Shown: positions 1-11,000, counted from the first letter of the stretch. The stretch: 64,000 nt of DNA from Bacteroidales bacterium (GCA_023229135.1 JALNZT010000001.1:186001-250000), one strand, 5' to 3'. The notes: generated by a model from the letters alone, not told the origin. Numbers and translations are program-made.

Positions 1-1
1 A

Positions 2-361
2 TTTAGCCGAAAGCAAATGCGCTATTTATTGACTTCGGGTAACACTTTTTTGGTAGCTGAAATGCAACAACAAGTGGTTGCTACGATGATATTGCTTTCC
101 AAAAAAAAGAGTAAAGTTCTCCGTATTTATGGGCTTGCAGTTTCTGATAAATTTAGAGGAAAAGGCCTTGGAAAGACGATGCTTTCAGAAGCGCTTAATG
201 TGGCAAAAGCTGGTAATTATGGTGTTTTATCACTTGAAGTGAAAGCTGTAAATGCTACAGCCATAAAGCTTTATGAAAGTTTTGGCTTTAAGGCAGTAAA
301 AGAATTACCGCACTATTTTAAAGGTGGCTATGCAGCGCAAAGAATGCAGCTAAAGCTTTAA
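2..361 (+). CDS. GNAT family N-acetyltransferase, 5'-truncated by the window edge
   Basis: This is a GCN5-related N-acetyltransferase, which moves an acetyl group from acetyl-CoA to an amine; the substrate cannot be told. The acetyl-CoA binding motif is visible as LAVSDKFRGKGLGKTML (R-x-x-G-x-G), followed by LEVKAVNATAIKLYESFGF, the usual C-terminal GNAT strand-helix. An ATG lies at 17, but the frame stays open to the first base of the window and the first beta strands are missing. The gene therefore probably starts upstream. The protein from the ATG would be 114 aa, short for a family usually of 140-170 aa. No partner gene follows within 200 bp. Confidence 0.85.
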   Translation, partial: FSRKQMRYLLTSGNTFLVAEMQQQVVATMILLSKKKSKVLRIYGLAVSDKFRGKGLGKTMLSEALNVAKAGNYGVLSLEVKAVNATAIKLYESFGFKAVKELPHYFKGGYAAQRMQLKL

Positions 362-589
362 GAAACTTTTTACACTCACGAAATATTTCGGTAAACCACT
401 TGTATAGAGAGGGTTAACGCATAATGCAGAACAGATTTTATTATTTAATTAGACTTTTAATTGGACTGATTCTAAATTAAGTATTAATATTGCGGCAAAA
501 CTTTCTCTTTAAGTGAAATGTTTTTTGATCGAAACTTATTTTTTTCGACAAGATTTCATTCGCTTTAGTATGCATTAATCCAAATTTAG

Positions 590-3523
590 ATGAAAACTAT
601 TCTTTTTACTTTACTGATGCTGACTTTCAGCGTGCTGGGTTTGCAAGCCCAAAATCAAAAGGCTGCCCCCAGCACAATTATTAAGCTTGAAGCGCCAAAA
701 GTGGTGCCGAGTATTGCCAAACAGCTTGAAGCTGGGACTTTTATTGGCATTGATCCCAACGAGCCCTTACGCATGGGAAATCCCAAGAGGGCAGGTGCAA
801 ACATGACAGTTCCGGGCAAAGGATTGCCCAAAGGTGATGACGCCCTCGTAAATAAACAGCAGCGTGTAGCAAAAAAAGCCGGGCGTGAGCCTTCATTGGT
901 TTTTGATGCCAACGTATCCAATTACACGCCAAGCGATGCCACCGGAGCTGTTGGTCCTAACCATTACCTTGGCGGATGGAATGTTGGTTTTAGAGTTTTT
1001 GATAAAAGCGGCAATCCGCTTATGCCGGCAGCATCGCTTTCTACTATTTTTCCTGGAAACAATGCCGGTGACCCAATCATGCTATACGATGCTGAGGCAG
1101 ATAGGTACATTCTTACTGAATTTGATCAATCTCCAAATGGGTTTAACTTCGCCATTTCGGCTGGGCCTGACCCCGTAAACGACGACTGGTACGTATATAC
1201 TACCGGAATGACAACAGGATCATTTCCTGATTATCCTAAGTTTTCTATCTGGTCAGACGCCTATTATGTAACCGCAAATATTAGTTCAACAAATCGTGTT
1301 TTTGCCATCGAACGTGATCAGGTTTTAACAGGTGGAACACCTCAGTTTTTAGGTTTCCCGCTACCGGGAATCCGTACTTCCGGCTTCTATAGCCCGCAGT
1401 TTTTTAATGTAACTAATGGCGTATTGCCTCCTGCCGGAGATGCTACTATTGTTTATTTGCAGGACGATGCCTGGTCTGGCGTTTCTGAGGACCACCTTAA
1501 ACTTTGGACATTAAATGTCGATTGGGAAACACCTGCAAACTCATCTATTTCACAAGCGGTTGAATTGATAACAACACCGTTTATCTCTGTTTTTGATGGT
1601 GGAGGTTTTTCAAACAGACCACAACCTTCTGGCCCAAATATCGACATCCTGCAAGCAACCGTAATGCAGCAAGCACAGTACCGTCGCTTTCCTGGTTACA
1701 ATTCAGCACTTTTGAATTTTGTGGTTGACACCGATGGCTCTTCTGCTGAGTTAGCTGGTATTCGCTGGTTCGAGTTGCGTCAATATGGTGATGGAGAACC
1801 TTGGGAAATATATCAGGAAGGCACCTATATTTCACCCTACAACGGCAAAGATGCTTTTGCTGGAAGCATGGCGATGGATGGCCAGGGAAATATTGGAATG
1901 GCCTACACCACTGTAAGTACACAGGAATCAATAGCCATTTATTATACCGGTCGATATGCTTCTGACCCGCTGGGCACTATGACCGTAGATGAAACCTTAA
2001 TTGCTCAGGGAAACTCAAATAATCCTTCAAACAGATTAGCTGATTACGTGCATCTTACACTCGACCCTACGGATGACAAAACTTTCTGGCATATTGCTGA
2101 ATATTTTATGAATAACCAGCGTACTGATGTTGTTGGTGTTTTTCAGATTGGCTCAGATTTAGCTTCGGATGTGGGTGCAATAGATATTATTGAACCCCTT
2201 GATGGTCAGCTCTCCAACGAACAACAGATCACGATGGGTATTTTTAATTATGGGCTGGAGGCACAAGGCAATATTCCGGTAGGTTACTTTTTGCCCGGAG
2301 GCGATACCATTATCGAAACTTACGTTGATGCCATTGGCGCAGGCGAAACAGCTACCTATACGTTTGATGCGACAGCTGATATGAGTGAAGTTGGTGAAAC
2401 CTATTTCTTAACTGTTTTTACAGCCCTTGATATTGATGAGAACCGCCTCAATGACACAATTACAGCAACAATTACTTATCTGTATCCCAATGATATCGGT
2501 GTTGTAGATGTAGTAAGCCCTGAGTCAGGAACAGGCCTTACACAAGAGGAAGGCATTGTGGTAAAACTCAAGAATTTTGGTGCTGCAGATCAAGAAAATT
2601 TTGAAATGGCCTACAACCTAAACGGGATTGTTGTGTCTGAAACTTATACCGAAATACTTCCAGCAAACAGTGAAATTGAATTTACTTTTGATACGAAAGC
2701 TGATTTTTCAGCCTTAGGCGAATACACGTTAAGCGCTTATACTATGCTCGAAAATGATGCTGATTACAGCAACGACACGACAACAGTTAAAATCGTTAAG
2801 TCGAATTGTGAGCCGGAGTCAAATTGTGGATCTGGCGATGCTATAAGGTACGTGGAGCTGCGCGATTTGATTAACGAAAGTACGTGTTCGGAAACCGGAT
2901 ACAATGATTTTACCGAAATGATTACAGATATTGAACAAGATTCAGAAAATGAGCTGATTCTTACGGTAGGATACGGTAACGAAAATGTGAAAGTTTGGAT
3001 AGATTTCAATGATAATTTCATCTTTGAAGAAGATGAAATAGTGGTTGATGACTATGTAATTGCACCAGGTCAAAGTAGTGGAAACTATACCGATACCATA
3101 AGTTTGGTAATTCCTGAAGGAGCTTTGCTTGGCGAACACTTGATGCGTATAAAAACCAATTGGAACAACAATGTACCCAATGACGCCTGCGAATCAACCA
3201 CTTACGGTGAAACAGAAGACTACAAAGTGAACGTTGTACTGACAACGGGTAATGTGCTGCTTCCCGAAATGAATAGCAGACTGGATATCAGACCTATTAG
3301 CGGTAAACAATACGAAGTATCATTTATTACTGAAAAGCTTGATACTCAGGTGTTGATCAACCTGCACAACAGCCTTGGCATTAATTTGATCGAGAATAAA
3401 GTGCAGTATGCCAATGGCAAATACACTTACATAATTGATATGTCGTATGCCGCACCCGGCGTGTATATCGTACGTATGGGAACCCACAAATATGGAAAAG
3501 TAAGCAAATTGGTGATACACTAA
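590..3523 (+). CDS. Large secreted protein with GEVED-type and T9SS C-terminal sorting domains
   Basis: A 977-aa protein exported to the cell surface or medium. Residues 1-20 form a signal peptide ending ...VLGLQAQ. The central part (about 90-530) is a beta-rich region typical of secreted Bacteroidota proteins. Two repeated modules of about 100 aa follow (about 530-740, each opening with a D-[VI]-G-[AV]-[IV]-D-[IV] strand), resembling CARDB-like adhesion modules. A GEVED-type module (about 750-895) ends in YGETEDYKVNV. The last 75 residues (SGKQYEVSF ... GVYIVRMGTHKYGKVSKLVIH, broken here) are a type A T9SS sorting domain, which directs passage through the type IX system and cleavage. No catalytic motif was recognised, so adhesin or matrix protein is an inference. 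It is monocistronic with its own terminator. Confidence 0.85.
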   Translation: MKTILFTLLMLTFSVLGLQAQNQKAAPSTIIKLEAPKVVPSIAKQLEAGTFIGIDPNEPLRMGNPKRAGANMTVPGKGLPKGDDALVNKQQRVAKKAGREPSLVFDANVSNYTPSDATGAVGPNHYLGGWNVGFRVFDKSGNPLMPAASLSTIFPGNNAGDPIMLYDAEADRYILTEFDQSPNGFNFAISAGPDPVNDDWYVYTTGMTTGSFPDYPKFSIWSDAYYVTANISSTNRVFAIERDQVLTGGTPQFLGFPLPGIRTSGFYSPQFFNVTNGVLPPAGDATIVYLQDDAWSGVSEDHLKLWTLNVDWETPANSSISQAVELITTPFISVFDGGGFSNRPQPSGPNIDILQATVMQQAQYRRFPGYNSALLNFVVDTDGSSAELAGIRWFELRQYGDGEPWEIYQEGTYISPYNGKDAFAGSMAMDGQGNIGMAYTTVSTQESIAIYYTGRYASDPLGTMTVDETLIAQGNSNNPSNRLADYVHLTLDPTDDKTFWHIAEYFMNNQRTDVVGVFQIGSDLASDVGAIDIIEPLDGQLSNEQQITMGIFNYGLEAQGNIPVGYFLPGGDTIIETYVDAIGAGETATYTFDATADMSEVGETYFLTVFTALDIDENRLNDTITATITYLYPNDIGVVDVVSPESGTGLTQEEGIVVKLKNFGAADQENFEMAYNLNGIVVSETYTEILPANSEIEFTFDTKADFSALGEYTLSAYTMLENDADYSNDTTTVKIVKSNCEPESNCGSGDAIRYVELRDLINESTCSETGYNDFTEMITDIEQDSENELILTVGYGNENVKVWIDFNDNFIFEEDEIVVDDYVIAPGQSSGNYTDTISLVIPEGALLGEHLMRIKTNWNNNVPNDACESTTYGETEDYKVNVVLTTGNVLLPEMNSRLDIRPISGKQYEVSFITEKLDTQVLINLHNSLGINLIENKVQYANGKYTYIIDMSYAAPGVYIVRMGTHKYGKVSKLVIH

Positions 3524-3543
3524 AAGCCTTATAACCAATAATT

Positions 3544-3588
3544 AACGCGCTGTGTGAGTTTTAAATACTTACATAGCGCGTTTTTTTT
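3544..3588 (+). terminator. Rho-independent terminator of the T9SS protein gene
   Basis: A 12-bp stem (AACGCGCTGTGT with ACATAGCGCGTT, one G-T pair) is followed by eight T residues. It begins 20 bp after the stop codon of the large secreted protein gene. Confidence 0.85.
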
Positions 3589-3774
3589 GTTTTTGGCTTT
3601 TTATACTCGGTGATCTTGGCTTGGTCAAGTAGGATTTCGTGTTAAACAAGTGATAATGGTTTTGTACTTTGACAAATAGATCGTAATTAGGAGTAGAATC
3701 GGAGGACTTCGAGTGCAGCCGAGAAGCCGACTATTTCGGTACTCTCGGCTTGATCACTTTGGGTTTTTTGCCAC

Positions 3775-3813
3775 AAAAAAAAAGGTTACAAACTTTTTAG
3801 CTTGTAACCTTTT
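3775..3813 (-). terminator. Terminator of the tRNA-Ser/tRNA-Pro transcript
   Basis: Read on the minus strand, the stem AAAGGTTACAA / TTTGTAACCTTT is followed by a run of T (the A-run 3775-3783 on the plus strand). It lies 12 bp beyond the 3' end of tRNA-Pro. A second inverted repeat without an obvious role (AGCCGAGA 3717-3724 with TCTCGGCT 3743-3750) lies further on; the rest of 3589-3774 shows nothing recognisable. Confidence 0.8.
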
Positions 3814-3824
3814 GATTTTCAACG

Positions 3825-3899
3825 TCGGGGCAGCAGGATTCGAACCTGCGACCTCCTGCTCCCAAAGCAGGCGCGCTAACCGGACTACGCTATGCCCCG
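3825..3899 (-). tRNA. tRNA-Pro (anticodon TGG)
   Basis: 75 nt with a complete cloverleaf. The acceptor CGGGGCA pairs with TGCCCCG, the T-loop has GTTCGAATC, and the anticodon loop reads CTTTGGG with TGG. The discriminator is A and no CCA is encoded. Its 5' end directly abuts the encoded CCA of the upstream tRNA-Ser, so the two must come from one transcript. Confidence 0.95.
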
Positions 3900-3901
3900 T
3901 G

Positions 3902-3989
<88 letters not shown>

Positions 3990-4115
3990 GGGTTATATTT
4001 GAAACTAAATTGAGGCTTAAAAGCCTTAAATTATTTGCCGGGATTTCTGAACCACAGCCGGTCTCTCAGTGAACGATTCCAATTTAATGCTTCATTGATG
4101 CGTAAATTGGAGGTG

Positions 4116-4146
4116 CAAAAGTAAGCTTTTGTTTAATAGTAGCAAA
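4116..4146 (-). promoter_or_regulatory. Bacteroidota-type promoter for the tRNA-Ser/tRNA-Pro unit
   Basis: On the minus strand: TTTG (4143-4146), a 19-nt spacer, then TACTTTTG (4116-4123). This matches the Bacteroidota consensus (-33 TTTG, -7 TAnnTTTG). Transcription would start near 4110, about 120 nt ahead of tRNA-Ser. Confidence 0.75.
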
Positions 4147-4380
4147 ATTAATTTGAATTATTTCCGATAAGTTTTTAACTCGTTGAAGTCCAGCGCTAAG
4201 CATTGAATAGAAAAGTGTATAGTTATTGCAAGCAATTGATGTTTAATAGTTTGTAAAATAAATCTATCCAGTGAGTTTTTAAACAAATCCGCACTTTTGT
4301 GGCCTTTAATAGGTAAAAATCGTTAAAAGCAATTAATTTTAAGCAGCAGCGTTAAAGATTTCGATAATTTTGCACCGCCT

Positions 4381-5730
4381 ATGAAATCAAAAAAATGGAT
4401 TATTTTTCTTTCTGTCACGCTATTATTGCTCGGCGGAATGATTCTTACCTGGTTCGTTTATCCTAAAAGCTTAGTGCGTTATCCTTTTTTTATCGTGTTG
4501 CTTTTACTGGATTTTTACCTATGGACAATCGTTAGAAAACGAATTTTCACCTATAATAAGGTACTTAAAGCTGCTATCGCTCTTTTTTATTGGTCACCGC
4601 TAATTGCCCTTTCCGGTGTGATGCTGGCTAATGTTTTTACACCTCAGCAGGAATGGAATCAGCTGTTCCGCACTTACCTCTTCGGTGTTATCTTTTCTAT
4701 ATTTGTGGGTAAACTGATACCGGCTATCTTCATGCTTACTTATGAACTGCTTAGCTTTATATGGCGGATAGTTAAAACCATATTTAGTAAAAAGCTGCTC
4801 GCTGAGGAGGCTGAAAAAGCGGAGAGAAGCAAGCTAACCCGACGAAAGTTTGTTGGAAATATGGCATTGGTATCTGGTGGAGTTATTATTGGAACCATGT
4901 TTACAGGTATGTTTAAATGGGTGCATCAATTTAATATTCTTACGCAATCCATCATTATCAAAGGCCTGCGCAGCGATGCATTCAGGGGTTATCGTATTGC
5001 GCAAATTTCCGACATGCACCTTGGCAGCTGGGCCGATACCGATTCTCTGCAACGGGCGGTAGATGATGTGATGTCACTAAATCCGGATATGATTGTTTTT
5101 ACAGGTGATTTGGTGAACTACCGGACAGAAGAAGCGATGCGGTTTAAAGAAATTTTGCAGCAGCTAAAGGCAAAGGATGGTGTATTTGCCATTCTCGGAA
5201 ACCACGACTATGGTGACTATGTCAACTGGCCTTCCCGCAAGGAAAAACAAGAAAACCTCACAGCACTGTATAATTTTTACAACGATATTGGCTGGAAACT
5301 GCTCCGCAACGAACACGTTATTATAGAAAAAGACTCAGAAAAGCTGGCACTTATAGGCGTTGAAAATTGGAGTCAAAATAATCGTTTTCCTCGCTATGGA
5401 GATATCATCAAAGCAAGTAAAGGCATAGGAAATGCAGATGGAAAGATATTATTGTCGCATGATCCAAGTCATTGGAATGCTATTGTAACTGAGAAACACA
5501 GAGATATCGATGTAATGCTAGCCGGTCACACGCATGGTTTTCAGTTTGGAATTGAGATTCCGGGTATAAAATGGAGTCCGGCACAATATCTCTACGAACA
5601 ATGGGCCGGGATGTATGTTAATACAGTAACCGAGCAGCAGCTTTATGTGAATCGCGGAATTGGTTCGATTGGCTATCCGGGACGTATTGGTATCATGCCT
5701 GAAATCACTTTATTAATCGTAAACGCTTGA
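4381..5730 (+). CDS. Membrane-anchored metallophosphoesterase
   Basis: A calcineurin-like metallophosphoesterase of 449 aa of the YkuE/YaeI type, which hydrolyses phosphoester bonds using two metal ions. The metal-binding motifs appear in order: D211-M-H213, G-D243, GNHD (273-276), a LLSHDP histidine, and GHTH (382-385). The N-terminal 130 residues hold about four hydrophobic helices. A basic linker then contains TRRKFVGN (153-160) before another hydrophobic stretch, which resembles a twin-arginine signal placed internally. The catalytic domain probably lies on the periplasmic face. TAATTTTG at 4364-4371 fits a -7 element and would give a leader of only a few bases. Four bases separate it from the alkaline phosphatase gene, so the two are likely co-transcribed. 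Confidence 0.88.
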   Translation: MKSKKWIIFLSVTLLLLGGMILTWFVYPKSLVRYPFFIVLLLLDFYLWTIVRKRIFTYNKVLKAAIALFYWSPLIALSGVMLANVFTPQQEWNQLFRTYLFGVIFSIFVGKLIPAIFMLTYELLSFIWRIVKTIFSKKLLAEEAEKAERSKLTRRKFVGNMALVSGGVIIGTMFTGMFKWVHQFNILTQSIIIKGLRSDAFRGYRIAQISDMHLGSWADTDSLQRAVDDVMSLNPDMIVFTGDLVNYRTEEAMRFKEILQQLKAKDGVFAILGNHDYGDYVNWPSRKEKQENLTALYNFYNDIGWKLLRNEHVIIEKDSEKLALIGVENWSQNNRFPRYGDIIKASKGIGNADGKILLSHDPSHWNAIVTEKHRDIDVMLAGHTHGFQFGIEIPGIKWSPAQYLYEQWAGMYVNTVTEQQLYVNRGIGSIGYPGRIGIMPEITLLIVNA

Positions 5731-5734
5731 TAAT

Positions 5735-6841
5735 ATGAAAACTATAATAAAATATTTCTTTACATTTGGTTTATTTCTAAGCTTTACCGCCTGTGTTTCC
5801 CCTTCGGGAAACGAAAAGAATTCTACTGCAAAAAATGAAAATGTTGTTGCCAAAAACATCATCTTTATGATAGGCGACGGCATGAGCTATGCACAAATTC
5901 AGGCCGCTGAAACAGCTTTAAATAAACGACTTGTGATGAATTCGATGCCTGTAACTGGGAATGTCACAACTTATTCTGCTGATAAATTAATCACCGATTC
6001 GGGTGCAGGTGGCACAGCTTTGGCTACCGGACATAAAACCAACAACGGTATGATTGGCATGCGCGCCGATAGCACCGCTGTTGAGAGCTTGTTGGAGATA
6101 TTTGCTGATGCCGGTAAAAAAACCGGAATGATTGTAAGTTGTGGAATCACCCACGCCACACCAGCCGCCTTTGTAGCTAAAGATGTAAACAGAAATAATT
6201 ACGAAGCTATCGCTGCTGACATTGCCGATTCCGAGAAACTCCATTATTTTGTGGGTGGAGGTCGTGATCATTTCCAAAAGCGTAAAGATGGCGTTGATTT
6301 ATTATCAAAAATGAAGGAAAAAGGCTGGCAGATTTTTGATGATTTGAATGAGATTGATGTGCAAAGTGAGCGCTTTGGCGTGTTTGTAGCTGATGAACAT
6401 CCTGGCTCTGCGGCTGATGGTAGGGGAGATATGCTACCAAAAGGAACTGCTCTTCTTTTAAAAAAAATGTCAACAAATCCACAAGGCTTTTTTCTAATGG
6501 TTGAAGGCTCACAGATTGACTGGGCAGGCCATAACAATGACTCCGCTTATTTGGTTCAGGAAATGGCAGATTTTGATGCAACAGTCGCTGAAGTACTTGC
6601 TTTTGCGCAACATGATGGCGAAACGCTGGTTATTATTACTGCCGACCACGAAACCGGCGGTCTCACCTTGGTGCGCGGAGCAAACAAAGATTACAATAAA
6701 GTACGCTTCCACTTTAGCACCCGTAGCCATACCAGCTTGTCAGTTCCCGTTTACGCCTATGGTCCTGGAGCAGAGCGCTTTTCGGGTGCTTATGACAATA
6801 CCGATATTTTTGGAAAGGTACTGCTGGTAGCAGGATTGTAA
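5735..6841 (+). CDS. Alkaline phosphatase, lipoprotein
   Basis: A PhoA-family alkaline phosphatase of 368 aa that removes phosphate from monoesters outside the inner membrane. Visible elements are the first metal site IGDGMSYAQ, the nucleophile region TDSGAGGTALATGHKT with Ser89, GSQIDWAGHNND, ADHETGG and the late histidine in SHTSLSVPVYAYG. The start MKTIIKYFFTFGLFLSFTAC is a lipoprotein signal peptide with a lipobox (FTAC), so the enzyme is probably membrane-tethered. It follows the metallophosphoesterase by 4 bp, suggesting a small phosphate-scavenging unit. No Pho-box was identified. The protein is shorter than E. coli PhoA (471 aa) but no catalytic motif seems absent. Confidence 0.93.
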   Translation: MKTIIKYFFTFGLFLSFTACVSPSGNEKNSTAKNENVVAKNIIFMIGDGMSYAQIQAAETALNKRLVMNSMPVTGNVTTYSADKLITDSGAGGTALATGHKTNNGMIGMRADSTAVESLLEIFADAGKKTGMIVSCGITHATPAAFVAKDVNRNNYEAIAADIADSEKLHYFVGGGRDHFQKRKDGVDLLSKMKEKGWQIFDDLNEIDVQSERFGVFVADEHPGSAADGRGDMLPKGTALLLKKMSTNPQGFFLMVEGSQIDWAGHNNDSAYLVQEMADFDATVAEVLAFAQHDGETLVIITADHETGGLTLVRGANKDYNKVRFHFSTRSHTSLSVPVYAYGPGAERFSGAYDNTDIFGKVLLVAGL

Positions 6842-6852
6842 CTGTGTGAATT

Positions 6853-8016
6853 TCAGGGTTTTCGCAAGGGTAACTTAAGGCTCACCAAAGCACCATTCTC
6901 GGTGTTCATAATCTCAATTTCCCCCTCGTGTGCTTCGATTATTTGTTTGCATAAGAAAAGCGATAGTCCCGGGTTTTTATCAACATGCGCTTTGGTGGCG
7001 AAGGGCTTTATAGCGTGTACATCGTAATTCTCAGGGAAAGACTTGCCTTCGTTCTCAACGGAGACAATGAAATCATCGCTATTTGAATCCATTCTTATCG
7101 TGATCTGTGAGTCTGGATTCCCGAATTTCACGGCGTTATCGATGAGGTATGCGAAGCATTTCTTGATAAAGCCGCTATCGAGCATAGTCTGGCTTTGCTC
7201 CGTTTTGCTTTGTTGCCCGATAAAAATATTTTTCTTTTCAGCATGCTTTCGGGCTTTTTCAACCGTATCAGTGATCAGCTCTTTTAAATTTTCAAGGTTT
7301 AAGTAAAGTGCATCTTTTCCTTTGGTATTAAAAAGCGAGATATCCAGTGCCTGGTTCGCGAAAGATTCCAGCCTTTCTGCCGATAAATCCATTATTTCCA
7401 GCAGTTCACTTATTTCTTCCGGTAGTTCTAGTTCATTGATAAGCCCTAACACACCAACTATTCCATTTAAAGGTGTCCTTATCTCATGACTAATAATATT
7501 TAAAAACTCTGATTTTGCCGTGTCGAGTTGCAAAAGCTTATCATTGGCTATTTTCAAATCTGCTGTTCTTTCAGCTACTTTTTTCTCCAGCCAACTGTTT
7601 ACTTGTTTAAGTTGGTCTTTGCCCTGCTTTAGATCAAGTTGTGTTTTAACCCTTGCAAGTAATTCCTTAGAGTTGAAGGGTTTTGTTACATAGTCCTGAC
7701 CTCCAACATCAAAGCCTTTAATAATGTTTTCTGTATCCACCAATGCCGTTAAAAAAATAATAGGTGTTTCACGGAGACTCTCGTGCTTTCGTATTTCAAT
7801 ACAGGCCTCGAAACCATCCATAACGGGCATGTTCACGTCGAGCAGGATAAGGTCGTAATCATTTGATTCTTTGAGGGCATCCAATGCTTGCTTGCCATTT
7901 GTAGCCACACCAATTACATACTCTTCCTGACGCAATAAGCTGCCTAAAACCTGAATGTTTCTTTGCTTATCATCAACAATTAAAATCTTCGCCTTTTGTT
8001 TAACGCTTGTATTCAT
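6853..8016 (-). CDS. Response-regulator/histidine-kinase hybrid
   Basis: A soluble 387-aa protein. An N-terminal receiver domain (1-125; ILIVDD, phospho-acceptor D60 in LILLDVNMPVMDG, K110 in VTKPF) is joined by a coiled coil (about 125-165) to a HisKA domain with H177 in IISHEIRTPLNG and a HATPase domain (about 270-385). The N box is IDNAVKFGN; the G boxes are weak (NPGLSLFLCKQII rather than the usual GxGLGL). It lies 43 bp downstream of the 1753-aa hybrid kinase on the same strand, and the two probably form one phosphorelay. No DNA-binding domain is present. Confidence 0.9.
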   Translation of the reverse strand: MNTSVKQKAKILIVDDKQRNIQVLGSLLRQEEYVIGVATNGKQALDALKESNDYDLILLDVNMPVMDGFEACIEIRKHESLRETPIIFLTALVDTENIIKGFDVGGQDYVTKPFNSKELLARVKTQLDLKQGKDQLKQVNSWLEKKVAERTADLKIANDKLLQLDTAKSEFLNIISHEIRTPLNGIVGVLGLINELELPEEISELLEIMDLSAERLESFANQALDISLFNTKGKDALYLNLENLKELITDTVEKARKHAEKKNIFIGQQSKTEQSQTMLDSGFIKKCFAYLIDNAVKFGNPDSQITIRMDSNSDDFIVSVENEGKSFPENYDVHAIKPFATKAHVDKNPGLSLFLCKQIIEAHEGEIEIMNTENGALVSLKLPLRKP

Positions 8017-8059
8017 GGGCTTTTACTTTTTATTATTTTGGCTAATATATATTTTACAC

Positions 8060-11000
8060 TCAATTATTTTCAATTTCTGATTTTAGTTTTTCAACTAATT
8101 CGGGAAACTTCTTTAATTCTACCATAAGTTTCTCAAATTCAAAACTATCTGAGTAGTTTAATATTTCATTGCTAAAATTAACCAAAAGCTGGCAGTTCAT
8201 CTTTTGAGAAAGCTTTAGCAAATCATTCCCGAAAGTTTCAATTTCGTTTATAACCTGTTTTCTATACACTTTCGTGTATTCCGGTAAAAAAGTCGTTTCC
8301 AGCATATGAATTAATTCAGGGAAATCTTTCCTTTGTTCCGCTGTTAAAGTATATTCGACCTCGTCTGTTTCCTCCTCATCAGCAATGCTAAAGGGAAGGT
8401 ATTTTTTAAGCACTTCAAAAAACTGGGAGGTATTTAATGGTTTTAGCAGGTATTCGTCAAATATGTTGAGCTTGCTATCTTTTCCCTTTGAATTGCTGAT
8501 TGAAGCGGTTAGCGCGAGTATGGGTATTGTTTTGGTGAGTTTCTGGCTTTTAAGAATTTCAGCTGCTTGAAATCCGTTCATCACGGGCATTCGCATATCC
8601 ATCAGTATTAAATCAGGGATATGCTTCGTTGCTAATTCGACGGCTTGTTTCCCGTTTTCCGCCTGGAAAAGCGTGAGCGGCGAATCTGCAAGCATATCAG
8701 CAATCAGTTTTCTGCTTTGTTTAACATCATCAACTATCAATACTTTGGCCGGGGCAAAAACTATCTTTGAGGTATCGAATGCTTTCTCTTCCTGATCAAT
8801 ATCCATATCTAAAACCGGAACATTTGACAGATGGATTTTAAAGCTGCTGCCCTTGTCAAGTTCACTTTCCAGACTAATACGGCCACCCATTTTTTCCAAT
8901 AATTTCTTGGCAATGGGTAGTCCGAGACCTGTCCCGCCATATTTCGCGGTGTTTTGTCCGCTTGGTTGGTTAAAAGGTTCAAAAATAACTCCTTGTTGGC
9001 TTTCGGCTATGCCTGTCCCCGTATCGCTTACCGCTATTGTTAAATCAATTGTTTTCTCTGTATTTCTCTCTGCATCAACGCTTAGTGTGATAGTTCCCTT
9101 ATCGGTGAAATTGACGGCATTCCCTATCAGGTTAAACAACACCTGCCTTATGCGCGTTTCATCCAGCAACAAAGTTTTGGGGATATCCGTTTTGAAAACG
9201 GTAAAGAAAGCGATACCTTTTTCCTTTACTTTTTGAGAAAACATCATCTCAATTTCAGAGAACATGCGCTCGAGGTTCACGGGTGTGTGCAAAATGTCGA
9301 TCTTCCCGGCCTCCACTTTTGATAGGTCGAGAATATCATTTATAATGCGTAAAAGATTCTTGCTACTACTTCGAATCGCATTGACTTGCGACAACTGCTT
9401 TTGTTCTTTGATGCTATGGCTTAATTGTTCAGAAAAGCCAATGATAGAATTCATCGGGGTTCGTATCTCGTGGCTCATATTGGCCAGGAACTCGCCTTTC
9501 GCCTTGTTCGCTTTTTCGGCCTCTTCCTTGGCTTTAACGATTTCTTGGTTTGCCTGCTCCAGCCTGGAGGTGCGATCTTTCACTTTTTGTTCCAGGTTTT
9601 CGTTCAACAAGCGGATTTCTTCTTCAGCAATTTTGCGATCGGTGATGTCTAAAGCTGTGCCGAACACACGAACCACTTTCCCCTTGTCATCTACCTCCAT
9701 ATTCACGATGGTATCAACATATTTCCTGATGCCATCCAGTAGGGTGACCTTATGGGTATGGCTGTAGCCGGTTTTTGCCTTGATCGAATTCCTTAGCAGT
9801 TCTCTTGTTTTTTTAGCATCTTCTTCTCCTATCAGGTTTAGATAGGAGTCTTGTCCGGCATTATAGGTGTTGGGGTCATAGCCAAGTATCCGGTAGAGTT
9901 CATCAGACCAGTGAATTTCCTGGCTTCGCAAGTTCCACTCCCAGGAGCCAAGCTTGGCGATTTTTTGAGATTCTTCTAATAGTTTTTGTTTATTCTCGAT
10001 TTCTGCTTGAGCCTTTTTGTTTTCGGTGATATCGATTGTTGAACCAATCATACCTACTATATTACCTTTGGTATCTCTTTTTAAAGACAAGGAAAGGTAT
10101 CCGTAAAATGGCTCACCGGATTTTCGTTTCATTCTTACCTCGGCAGCATGCTGGCCTTTTTCGAGCAAAGGGGTAATAACATTATGTTTTAAATAGTTAT
10201 GTTCATCATCGGGATAGAAATAAGAAATGTTTTTGCCAATTACTTCCTTCGATGTGTAGCCAAATAAATTTTGGGCACCATCATTCCACATATTGATTAC
10301 ACCATCCATATCGGTAGTTACAACAGCTTCCACCACCTGGTTTAAAATTTGGGCCTGTTCGAAAATGGCCTCCTCTATTTTTCTCTTTTCGGTAATATCC
10401 TCCGTGTATATTATGATGCCACCAATTTCCTTTGAGGAGTTATACCAGGGATGAACATCCCCGCGTATCCAGACAACTGTACCGTTGAGGCGGTCAAATT
10501 TTTCTATACTACGTTTTAGAGATTCGCCTTGTAAGCACCTTTGATGGATTTTCCGCCACTCGTTCTTTTCATCAATTTCGGGGAAAATATCATAATGTGA
10601 TTTCCCAATAAGCTCTACTCCTTTTAGATTATAGTCTACATACCACTGATCACTAACCACTAAATACCTCATTTCCTTGTCGAACATGGCCAGGGCGTTA
10701 GGGTTGTGCTTCACGAAATATTTCAGTTGTTCTTCGCTGGTTTTTAATTCCTTCTCTATCAATACTTTCTCTGTTATATCTCGGCCTTCCGGGATTATTA
10801 AGACTACTTTCCCGCTATCATCTTTAACAGGATTCAACGAAAAATCAAGTGTAACAAGTTGTCCTTTGCTGCCCACTACATCTACTTCATACCTCACAAA
10901 CTCGCCACTTGCTGCACTTTTAATCGCGTTTTGCACGTCTTCTATTGTTTTGCGAGAAATAGACCACCAGGGAGCTTCCCAAAACTTCAGTCCTTTGGCT

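Noticed and set aside
3601..3774. Possible small RNA or riboswitch near the inverted repeat AGCCGAGA/TCTCGGCT
   Set aside because: Apart from the one inverted repeat no conserved structure or promoter could be recognised.
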